DNA from: Bacteroidales bacterium | GTDB taxonomy: Bacteria > Bacteroidota > Bacteroidia > Bacteroidales > F082 | Assembly: GCA_024400295.1 (NCBI GenBank) | Contig: JAKSNA010000011.1 | Span: forward strand, 1-64,000 | DNA length: 64,000 nt | Direction: 5' to 3' | Shown here: one piece after another, positions 44,443 through 51,393 of the stretch | Layout of the letters: every line of letters begins with the position of its first letter | Numbering within the stretch: position 1 is the first letter of the stretch | Notes under the pieces: generated by a model | Seen by the model: the letters and a program-made list of their open reading frames with translations, nothing else | Database searches by the model: none | Told to the model about the DNA's origin: nothing | Translations under genes and position numbers: made by a program

Positions 44443-45090
44443 CTATTCCGTTATGTAATAGTTGTTCCTCTTCTCCTCGCCTATCGTCGTCGTCGGACCA
44501 TGACCGGGATACACAATGGTGTCGTCGGGCAGTTTGTAAAGCACGTTCTTGAGACTGTTTTCGAGCTGTTCGTAGCTGCCGCCGGGGAAGTCGCTGCGCC
44601 CGACGCCGCGGCGAAACAGCGTGTCACCGGTGAGTACGAAGCCGTCGTTCTCGGCGTAGAAACTCACATGACCTTTGGCATGGCCAGGGGTGTACAAGAC
44701 CTTCAGCTCACCGGCACCGACCTTTATCTTCTCACCTTCAGCAAGGTCGATGCTCGGATAGATGCACATGTCCTGTGTGAACTTGATGCCGAAGACCTCG
44801 GCGTACATCCACACCTTATTATAATATTCCCGCTCGACAGGACAGGCCGCAAGCGGGATGCTGTATCTTTCGTGCAGTATTGAATTTCCCATCACGTGGT
44901 CGATGTGGGAATGCGTGCTGAGCAACATTTTCGGCACCAGTTTCATGTCCGAAATATACCCTAAAATCTCGTCGTTTTCAGCGGTCGTGTGGTTTCCCGC
45001 ATCAACAATAACGCATTCGAGGCTTTCATCGTAAATAACGTATGTATTTTCCTGTAAACTATTGAATACAAATGTTTTAACCTTTAACAT
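44443..45090 (-). CDS. MBL-fold hydrolase (glyoxalase II-like)
   Basis: 215 residues, metallo-beta-lactamase fold. The metal motif LLSTHSHIDHVMGN (H-x-H-x-D-H), the histidine in YTPGHAKGHVSFY, the bridging Asp in FVLTGDTLFRRGVGRSDFPG, and the last histidine in VYPGHGPTTTIGEE are complete. The subgroup resembles hydroxyacylglutathione hydrolases and related thioesterases; glutathione use is doubtful in Bacteroidales, so the substrate is left open. Own promoter at 45197, with a ~100-base leader that contains an inverted repeat. Confidence 0.9.
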   Translation of the reverse strand: MLKVKTFVFNSLQENTYVIYDESLECVIVDAGNHTTAENDEILGYISDMKLVPKMLLSTHSHIDHVMGNSILHERYSIPLAACPVEREYYNKVWMYAEVFGIKFTQDMCIYPSIDLAEGEKIKVGAGELKVLYTPGHAKGHVSFYAENDGFVLTGDTLFRRGVGRSDFPGGSYEQLENSLKNVLYKLPDDTIVYPGHGPTTTIGEEKRNNYYITE

Positions 45091-45142
45091 AAAATTTTTT
45101 TGTATTAATTTTTTTAATAATTTTCATTAATTTTTCACAAAC

Positions 45143-45166
45143 TTATCAACGTTTTTATGTTGATAA
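45143..45166. promoter_or_regulatory. Inverted repeat in the divergent MBL/RNR region
   Basis: TTATCAAC (45143-45150) and GTTGATAA (45159-45166) are perfect inverted copies spaced by 8 bases. They lie in the predicted leader of the MBL-fold gene and about 55-75 bases upstream of the RNR promoter box. Operator or leader hairpin; regulator unknown. Confidence 0.4.
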
Positions 45167-45196
45167 ATATTTTTGATTTTTTTCGTTTTCCGGATG

Positions 45197-45204
45197 CAAA
45201 GATA
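45197..45204 (-). promoter_or_regulatory. Bacteroidota -7 box for the MBL-fold gene
   Basis: TATCTTTG on the minus strand, divergent from the RNR promoter. Confidence 0.68.
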
Positions 45205-45217
45205 CAAATCTCTTTAC

Positions 45218-45225
45218 TATTTTTA
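45218..45225 (+). promoter_or_regulatory. Likely -7 box for the ribonucleotide reductase
   Basis: TATTTTTA, one mismatch to TAnnTTTG, about 65 bases before the ATG at 45291. The leader is too short for a cobalamin riboswitch. Confidence 0.5.
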
Positions 45226-45290
45226 CGACCTGATTCTGAATAAAATTTCGGGCAATAAATTTTTTCATAAACGACTAATTATCAAAGAAA

Positions 45291-48044
45291 ATGACGGCAA
45301 ACGTACACCATGAAGATGCGTGTGATTTATTCTCACAACTTGAAAAAAGCGAAAAAAAGAGTTTTGAGGGACAAAATGATAAGACTCACACGGAAAAAAT
45401 GATTGAATTCCGTAACGAGAACCGCATCTCTGAAGGAGAGTATTTTGTCAGGAAAACAGATGACAATGATATTGATGTCGTTGATAAAAAAGAAGTTATG
45501 GAGAAGAATGTATATACAAAGTATTCTACTGAAGAGGTGAAAAAAGCCGCCACAGAGTATTTCGGCGGCGACCAGCTCGCCGGCGACGTGTGGACAAACA
45601 AATATGCACTGAAAGACAGCGACGGCAACATCTACGAGCGCACGCCTGAAGACATGCACCACCGCATCGCCTCTGAGATAGCGAGGATTGAGAAACGTTA
45701 CGCCAACCCGTTGAAGGAAGAAGAAATTTTCGAGGTGCTGAAAGACTTCAGGTACATCGTGCCGCAGGGCAGCCCTATGGCCGGCATCGGCAACAACTTC
45801 CAGATCTCGTCGCTCTCGAACTGCTTCGTCATCGGGACGAAAGGCTCGTCGGACTCCTACGGCGCCATCATGAAAGTTGACCAGGAACAGGTGCAACTCA
45901 TGAAACGCCGCGGTGGCGTCGGACACGACCTCTCGCACATCCGCCCGACAGGCAGCCCCGTCAAGAACTGCGCCCTCACCTCAACAGGCGTCGTGCCTTT
46001 CATGGAACGCTACTCCAACTCGACCAAGGAAGTCGCACAGGACGGACGCCGCGGCGCCCTCATGATGAGCATCAGCATCAAACACCCTGACTCGGAGGCT
46101 TTCATCGACGCGAAGATGACACAAGGCAAAATCACCAACGCCAACGTGTCGGTACGCATCACCGACGACTTCATGCAGGCCGTCGTCGAAAACAAACCGT
46201 TCGTGCAACAATACCCCATCGACTCACCCAACCCTTTATATACCAAAGAAATTGACGCACGTAAACTGTGGAATAAAATCATCCACAACGCGTGGGCATC
46301 GGCCGAACCGGGCGTCCTCTTCTGGGACACCATCACACGCGAGTCGATACCCGACTGCTACGCTGACCTTGGCTTCAAAACCATAAGCACCAACCCGTGC
46401 GGCGAGATTCCGCTCTGCGCTTACGACAGCTGCCGGCTCCTGGCAATGAACCTCTACAGCTACGTCGAAAACCCGTTCACACCCCAGGCCACATTCAACA
46501 AAGACCTGTTCAAGAAACACGTCGGCATAGCACAGCGCATGATGGACGACATCATCGACCTCGAAGTGGAAAAAGTCGATGCGATTTTAGACAAGATCTA
46601 CTCAGACCCTGAGGAAGACGAGGTGAAGTTCACCGAAATCAACCTGTGGAAAAACATAAGGAAGAAATCACTGCAAGGCCGCCGCACCGGCATCGGCATC
46701 ACCGCGGAAGGCGACATGCTCGCCGCCCTCGGCTACCGCTACGCCACCGACGAAGCCATCGCCTTCTCCACAGAGATACAACAGCTCTTAGCACATGAGG
46801 CCTACCGCTCATCGGTCAACCTCGCCAAGGAACGCGGCGCTTTCGAGGTATATGACACCAAACGCGAGGAGAACAACCCGTTCATCCAACGCCTCCGCGT
46901 CATCGACGAAAACCTCTACCAGGACATGGCGAAATACGGACGCCGTAACATCGCCATGCTCACCATCGCCCCGACAGGCACCGTGAGCATCTGCACCCAG
47001 ACCACGTCAGGCATCGAACCGGTGTTCATGGTCGCATACAAACGCCGCCGTAAAGTCAACCCTAACGACAAGAACGCAACAGTGACATTCACCGACCCCG
47101 ACGGCAACGCATTCGAGGAATACAACGTCTTCCACCCCAAATTCATGACATGGCTCGAAGTCAACGGCTACAACGTCGAAGAGGTGAAGAACTACAGCAT
47201 CGACAAAATCAATGAGATCGTCGAAAAGTCACCTTACTATAAGTCAACGTCAAACGACATCGACTGGGTGAACAAGGTGAAGATGCAAGGCGCGATGCAG
47301 AAATGGGTTGACCACTCAATCAGCGTCACCGTCAACGTGCCGGCCGACACCACCGAGGAACTCGTCAGCCAGATATACGAGACAGCATGGAGAAGCGGCT
47401 GCAAGGGCATGACCATCTACCGCGACGGCTCGCGCACAGGCGTCCTCGTCAGCCAGGAGAAAAAGGAAAACAAGGAAGATAAACACAACACCATCGTCGA
47501 GAACCAGGCGCCGACACGCCCGAAAGAAGTGGAATGCGACGTGGTACGCTTCCAGAACAACTACGAGAAATGGATCGCCTTCGTCGGCAAGATCGACGGC
47601 AAGCCATACGAGATCTTCTCCGGAAAAGCCGACGACTTCTTCATCCCACCTTTCGTAGAGAACGGCTGGATCATCAAAAACAAAGACGAAGAAGACCATA
47701 CGCGCTACGACTTCAGATACGCCGACAAACAAGGTTACAAGGTGAACATGGAAGGCCTCTCACGCTCGTTCAACAAGGAATACTGGAACTACGCGAAGCT
47801 CATCTCTGGCGTGCTGCGCCACGGAATGCCAATACAATACGTCGTCACCTTAGTACAGAACCTCAACGTCGATGAAGATAACATCAACACGTGGAAGAAC
47901 GGCATCGCCCGCGCACTGAAACGTTACATCAAGGACGGCACCAAGGTCGAGAAAGAAAAATGCCCGACATGCGGCTCCGAACTCGTGTATGAAGACGGAT
48001 GCAAACACTGCAACAACTGCGGATACTCGAAGTGCGGCGGCTGA
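45291..48044 (+). CDS. nrdJ: Adenosylcobalamin-dependent (class II) ribonucleotide reductase
   Basis: 917 residues. An N-terminal extension of ~75 residues may be partly untranslated: another Met stands at residue 37. The catalytic barrel follows: FGGDQLAGDVWTNKYALKD, ISSLSNCFVIG with Cys178, MKRRGGVGHDLSHIRPTGSP, ISTNPCGEIPLCAYDSC (active-site Cys near 370), IAPTGTVSICTQTTSGIEPV. The C-terminal part has the domain VVRFQNNYEKWIAFVGKIDG and a redox/zinc tail CPTCGSEL ... CKHCNNCGYSKCGG. It makes deoxyribonucleotides with or without oxygen. Strongly C-ending codons after the first ~90 codons, while the beginning is AT-rich. Confidence 0.94.
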   Translation: MTANVHHEDACDLFSQLEKSEKKSFEGQNDKTHTEKMIEFRNENRISEGEYFVRKTDDNDIDVVDKKEVMEKNVYTKYSTEEVKKAATEYFGGDQLAGDVWTNKYALKDSDGNIYERTPEDMHHRIASEIARIEKRYANPLKEEEIFEVLKDFRYIVPQGSPMAGIGNNFQISSLSNCFVIGTKGSSDSYGAIMKVDQEQVQLMKRRGGVGHDLSHIRPTGSPVKNCALTSTGVVPFMERYSNSTKEVAQDGRRGALMMSISIKHPDSEAFIDAKMTQGKITNANVSVRITDDFMQAVVENKPFVQQYPIDSPNPLYTKEIDARKLWNKIIHNAWASAEPGVLFWDTITRESIPDCYADLGFKTISTNPCGEIPLCAYDSCRLLAMNLYSYVENPFTPQATFNKDLFKKHVGIAQRMMDDIIDLEVEKVDAILDKIYSDPEEDEVKFTEINLWKNIRKKSLQGRRTGIGITAEGDMLAALGYRYATDEAIAFSTEIQQLLAHEAYRSSVNLAKERGAFEVYDTKREENNPFIQRLRVIDENLYQDMAKYGRRNIAMLTIAPTGTVSICTQTTSGIEPVFMVAYKRRRKVNPNDKNATVTFTDPDGNAFEEYNVFHPKFMTWLEVNGYNVEEVKNYSIDKINEIVEKSPYYKSTSNDIDWVNKVKMQGAMQKWVDHSISVTVNVPADTTEELVSQIYETAWRSGCKGMTIYRDGSRTGVLVSQEKKENKEDKHNTIVENQAPTRPKEVECDVVRFQNNYEKWIAFVGKIDGKPYEIFSGKADDFFIPPFVENGWIIKNKDEEDHTRYDFRYADKQGYKVNMEGLSRSFNKEYWNYAKLISGVLRHGMPIQYVVTLVQNLNVDEDNINTWKNGIARALKRYIKDGTKVEKEKCPTCGSELVYEDGCKHCNNCGYSKCGG

Positions 48045-48048
48045 TTTT

Positions 48049-48075
48049 CACCACGAATTGCATGAATTAAACGAA
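48049..48075 (+). repeat. Copy of the CACCACGAATT repeat
   Basis: This 27-base intergenic copy starts CACCACGAATTGCATGAATT and ends AAACGAA. It differs at two positions from 60207-60233 inside the COG0523 gene. A shorter inverted copy is at 17821-17838. Confidence 0.8.
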
Positions 48076-48079
48076 TAAC

Positions 48080-48108
48080 GAGGCTGGTGTTATGCGCCAG
48101 CCTCTTTT
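48080..48108 (+). terminator. Rho-independent terminator of the ribonucleotide reductase gene
   Basis: GAGGCTGG (48080-48087) pairs with CCAGCCTC (48097-48104), then TTTT. The pyrimidine-rich repeat tract continues to 48176. Confidence 0.88.
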
Positions 48109-48167
48109 AACTCTCCTCCCTACTCTTTACTCTTTTAACCCCACTCTCAACTCTCCAAACTTCACAC

Positions 48168-49748
48168 TTAAACCACGCTCCACTCCACAATATTCTTCTT
48201 CTCGGAAGAGAACCCTACTCCTATCTTAAACAGCTTCCTTGAATCCGCCGCGTAAGGCCCGGCATAGCCTTTGTCGTCGACTTGCTTGAGGGCCTCTGCC
48301 GCCGTGCCGTCAAGTTTAAATTCAAAGATATAGACGTAGTCGTTTGTCTCAACGATGATGTCGGCGCGGCCTCTTGAGTTTTCCTTTTCCGTTAAAGTCG
48401 TATAGCAAGACAACAGTCTGAATATCAAGTATAATGTGTAATGATAGTGGCTCTCGTAGCTCCACGCGCGTTCCTGATAGTTCGCGTCGTAAGGGATGCT
48501 ACCGAAGAAGCCTGTCAACGCATCGCGCATATCATCGAGGCGGCATTCGTCGAGCATGTCGTTGATGTCGAGGACGAGGTTCTTCGGGTCGTTCCTTTGC
48601 CCGCAGTAGTTGTTCGCGAGCAGTGCCACGAAGCCGTTGCGCACCTCGTTGTTCGGGAAGTCGAGTCGGTACTGCCTCCTTTTCTTGTTGTATTCCTTTA
48701 TCGTGAGGTAGCCGCTCTGGTAAATCATCGCCAAGGGGTCTTCCACGTCGGCCTTGTAGTCCATGAAATAGTCGCTCTCGTATTCCCTGCCCAGCATCTC
48801 CTGCATGTTCGTCTTGTCGCGGTCAAGCAGCTTCACGAGGTACGTCGGCGTCCCCGACTTGAACCAATAGTTTTTCAAATTCCTCTCCGACAGCGCGTTC
48901 AGCACGCTGTAAGGGTTGAAGACGTCAAGCATCACTTTCTTTGGCGAGCCGTCTTCCGACGACCCTTCGGAGAAGTGATAGCCGTCGTACTGTCTCTTCA
49001 GTTCGACGTACATTTCCTCCTTGGAATATCCGAGTTCCTCGGCCATCGCTTCTATCTCATTGTCGAAATATTCAACGAGTTCGTCCTTCGTGATGCCGCA
49101 CAGCGCGTCGAACTTCGGGTTCATGCTGATGTCCTCCGGCTGGTTGAAGCCGCTGAAAACGCTCACCTGCGAGAACTTGGTGACGCCCGTAAGAAGCACG
49201 AAGCGCAGGTGTTCGTCGGTTTCCTTGAAGGTGCTGTATATCTCCTTCAGCGCGTCGCGGTTGAGCTGTTCCTGAGGCTCCATGAGCACATCGAGCATAG
49301 GCTTGTCGTATTCGTCAACGAGGACCACGACCTTCCGGCCGGTCTTCGCGTGTGCCGCAGCGATGACGTTTGAGAAACGGATGCCAACTCTTTCACTTTC
49401 ATTGTTCACACCATAAACATTCTCCCATTTACCAAGGTAATTTCTCATTATTTCATTAACATAACCAGGGTCTTTGAAATTACCTTTGGAAAAATCTATC
49501 CTGAACACAGGATACTGCGTCCATTCTTTCTCCAACTCTTCGATTTTCAAGCCTTTGAAAAGTTCTTTCTCGCCTTTGAAATAGCTTTCTAATGTTGATA
49601 TTAACAACGACTTTCCGAACCTGCGCGGGCGGCACAAGAAACAAACATGCTTTTGCGCAAGGTTATAAACGAGGTCTGTCTTATCCACATACACCATGCC
49701 TTCTTCGATGATGGTGCTGAACGTCTGGGTTCCGATGGGGTACTTCAT
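48168..49748 (-). CDS. AAA-ATPase-like / PD-(D/E)XK fusion (PDDEXK_9 type)
   Basis: 526 residues from the ATG at 49748. An upstream ATG at 49802 is excluded because the promoter box lies between them. The N-terminus has the AAA-ATPase_like pattern YPIGTQTFSTIIEEGMVYVD KTDLV, with the nucleotide loop FLCRPRRFGKSLLIST and Walker B VVVLVDEYDKPMLD. The C-terminus is a PDDEXK_9 nuclease-like domain (GRADIIVETNDYVYIFEFKL: Asp, Glu-x-Lys). A very common, variable and uncharacterised family in gut Bacteroidales. Monocistronic; function unknown. Confidence 0.88.
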   Translation of the reverse strand: MKYPIGTQTFSTIIEEGMVYVDKTDLVYNLAQKHVCFLCRPRRFGKSLLISTLESYFKGEKELFKGLKIEELEKEWTQYPVFRIDFSKGNFKDPGYVNEIMRNYLGKWENVYGVNNESERVGIRFSNVIAAAHAKTGRKVVVLVDEYDKPMLDVLMEPQEQLNRDALKEIYSTFKETDEHLRFVLLTGVTKFSQVSVFSGFNQPEDISMNPKFDALCGITKDELVEYFDNEIEAMAEELGYSKEEMYVELKRQYDGYHFSEGSSEDGSPKKVMLDVFNPYSVLNALSERNLKNYWFKSGTPTYLVKLLDRDKTNMQEMLGREYESDYFMDYKADVEDPLAMIYQSGYLTIKEYNKKRRQYRLDFPNNEVRNGFVALLANNYCGQRNDPKNLVLDINDMLDECRLDDMRDALTGFFGSIPYDANYQERAWSYESHYHYTLYLIFRLLSCYTTLTEKENSRGRADIIVETNDYVYIFEFKLDGTAAEALKQVDDKGYAGPYAADSRKLFKIGVGFSSEKKNIVEWSVV

Positions 49749-49772
49749 AACGCGATGTTTTTTTTTCGGCTG

Positions 49773-49780
49773 CAAAAATA
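49773..49780 (-). promoter_or_regulatory. Bacteroidota -7 box for the AAA/PDDEXK_9 gene
   Basis: TATTTTTG on the minus strand, 25 bases before the ATG at 49748, downstream of the rejected start at 49802. Confidence 0.75.
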
Positions 49781-49814
49781 GTAAAAAGTTCGTAAAGTTC
49801 ATAAAGTCTTTAGT

Positions 49815-49935
49815 TTTTAGTTTGGAGTTTGGAGAGTTGAGAGTGGAGTTTTTTCAGTTAAGAGAGGAGAGAGGAGAGTTAAGAGAGTTTGGAGTGTTGA
49901 GTTTTTTACAGTTAAGAGAGCAGATAGGAGAGTCT
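49815..49935. repeat. Purine-rich dispersed repeat tract
   Basis: About 120 bases of imperfect units such as GAGAGTTAAGAGAG, GTTTGGAGTG and GAGAGTGGAG on the plus strand, with no gene. The remaining part of 49749-50141 holds a piece of the TTCGTGGTG repeat (49947-49955) and two promoter boxes, and nothing else recognisable. Confidence 0.75.
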
Positions 49936-50087
49936 TTTCCGTTCTATTCGTGGTGAAAAACATCATAATTTTACATTTTTTTACAATTCCGTCGCTTCTC
50001 GGCCAGAAAGTGACGTAATTGTGTTAAAAACCTTTTACAAATCAGGTTTTTCTTCAAGAGTTGCATCTCCGCACCAAAACTTTACTG

Positions 50088-50095
50088 TATCTTTG
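50088..50095 (+). promoter_or_regulatory. Bacteroidota -7 box for the KilA-N gene
   Basis: TATCTTTG, with a leader of about 45 bases to the ATG at 50142. Confidence 0.75.
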
Positions 50096-50141
50096 CGACG
50101 TGAGTTTATCCGTTTTTCAAATTATTAATTAAATTTTTATC

Positions 50142-50927
50142 ATGGCAAAAATAACAGTAGAAAACACAGAGATTACCGTATTGAAAGTTAATGAGGAAGA
50201 CTACATCAGTCTGACAGACATGGTGTTGACAATTGAAAACGGCCTTGTCCTCATCGAAAAATGGCTTAGAAACAAAAACACAGTTGAGTTCCTTGGAATC
50301 TGGGAGGAAATGTACAATCCTGACTTTAATTCCCCCGAATTCGGGGGAATAAGAAATGATGCAGGAACTAATCGTTTTGCGTTGTCAGTGAGACAATGGG
50401 TTGAAAAGACAAACGCCATCGGTCTTGTGTCAAAAGTCGGACGCTACGGCGGCACATACGCCCACAAGGACATCGCTTTCGAGTTTGCCTCCTGGTTGTC
50501 ACCTAAGTTTAAACTGTACCTGTTGCGAGAGTTCCAGCGGCTTAAAGCCGATGAGCAGAAACAGCTCGGCTGGAGCGCAAAACGCGAGCTCGCAAAAGTA
50601 AACTACCACATCCATACTACCGCGATAAGCCAGAACCTCATCCCGCCACGGCTGAACAAAAGCCAGATCAACTACATCTACGCCTCCGAAGCCGACGTGC
50701 TGAACATGGCTCTCTTCGGCAAGACCGCCAGACAATGGCGCGACACCAACCCCGACCTGCAAGGCAACATGCGCGACTACGCCGAAATAAACCAGCTCAT
50801 CTGCTTGTCGAACCTCGAAAACATCAATTCGGTGCTGATAAACGACGGACTTCCGCAAAACGAACGCCTCGAAAAATTGAACCAAATCGCAATACAGCAG
50901 ATGAAAATACTTCAAATTAAGTGTTGA
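50142..50927 (+). CDS. KilA-N domain protein
   Basis: 261 residues. KilA-N (phage antirepressor-type DNA-binding) domain over about 1-150: YISLTDMV, IEKWLRNKNTVEFLGIWEEM, then GGTYAHKDIAFEFASWLSPK FKLYLLREFQRLK. A conserved C-terminal part follows (LIPPRLNKSQINYIYASEAD VLNMALFGKTARQWR). This two-part form is widespread as a single gene in Bacteroidales, without phage neighbours, as here. The coding sequence contains a perfect 22-base palindrome at 50329-50350 (peptide NSPEFGGI). Role unknown; DNA binding is inferred. Confidence 0.88.
   Translation: MAKITVENTEITVLKVNEEDYISLTDMVLTIENGLVLIEKWLRNKNTVEFLGIWEEMYNPDFNSPEFGGIRNDAGTNRFALSVRQWVEKTNAIGLVSKVGRYGGTYAHKDIAFEFASWLSPKFKLYLLREFQRLKADEQKQLGWSAKRELAKVNYHIHTTAISQNLIPPRLNKSQINYIYASEADVLNMALFGKTARQWRDTNPDLQGNMRDYAEINQLICLSNLENINSVLINDGLPQNERLEKLNQIAIQQMKILQIKC
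50329..50350. repeat. Perfect 22-base palindrome inside the KilA-N gene
   Basis: ATTCCCCCGAA/TTCGGGGGAAT without a loop. It is in frame within the KilA-N domain. Confidence 0.9.
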
Positions 50928-50983
50928 GAGTTAAGAGTGGAGAGTTAAGAGAGTTTGGAGTGTTGAGAGTGGAGAGTGGAGTG
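50926..50983. repeat. Purine-rich dispersed repeat tract after the KilA-N gene
   Basis: Units such as GAGAGTTAAGAGTGGAG and GTTTGGAGTGTTGAGAG on the plus strand. The same family as the tracts at 20180, 44390, 49815, 56385 and 58381. Confidence 0.75.
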
Positions 50984-51070
50984 GCTTATTCATTCTGCCC
51001 GTGCCATTCGTAGTGAAAAAAAAATTTCAAAAAAGATACTTTTTTTTTCTAAACTTATCCTAATTAATTG

Positions 51071-51078
51071 TATTTTCG
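51071..51078 (+). promoter_or_regulatory. Probable -7 box for the second T9SS module
   Basis: TATTTTCG, one mismatch to TAnnTTTG. It implies a leader of about 310 bases before the ATG at 51394. Confidence 0.5.
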
Positions 51079-51084
51079 TGGCTT

Positions 51085-51393
51085 AATTATAATATGGTGG
51101 GTGTGAAATACTCTTTACAATATGGCATGACCGGACAATGCTGGCAGGGGAAAACCTCCTGCGCGTCTGCCACATCTCAATACAACTCATTGAATCTTAA
51201 TATTTTACTCCCCCCCCATACACATTAAACACACGACAACAGATTTTTGTTCTTTTTTGCGAAGCGCTTATGCGTTTCGCATTTTTTGTGTTTTCTCGGC
51301 TCCGACCCTGTGCCGGACAAGACACTTTTCCACCGTTTTGTCGTAAATGCAAACAAAAGAAATTCAATAAATTATAATTTAAATACAAGAAGT
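51085..51393 (+). promoter_or_regulatory. Long structured leader with a terminator-like hairpin
   Basis: About 310 gene-free bases between promoter and start codon. A first hairpin, GCAGG-GG/CC-T-CCTGC with an AAAA loop, spans 51144-51162. A C8 homopolymer stands at 51210-51217. At 51258-51281 TGCGAAGCGC pairs with GCGTTTCGCA (one G-U) around TTAT and is followed at once by TTTTTT, the shape of an intrinsic terminator placed before the gene. This suggests attenuation or riboswitch-like control; I do not recognise a known RNA class. Confidence 0.5.

Noticed and set aside
48441-49373. A 310-codon open frame opposite the AAA/PDDEXK_9 gene
   Set aside because: Antisense shadow, with a repetitive Val/His/Arg composition typical of reversed coding DNA and no start signals.
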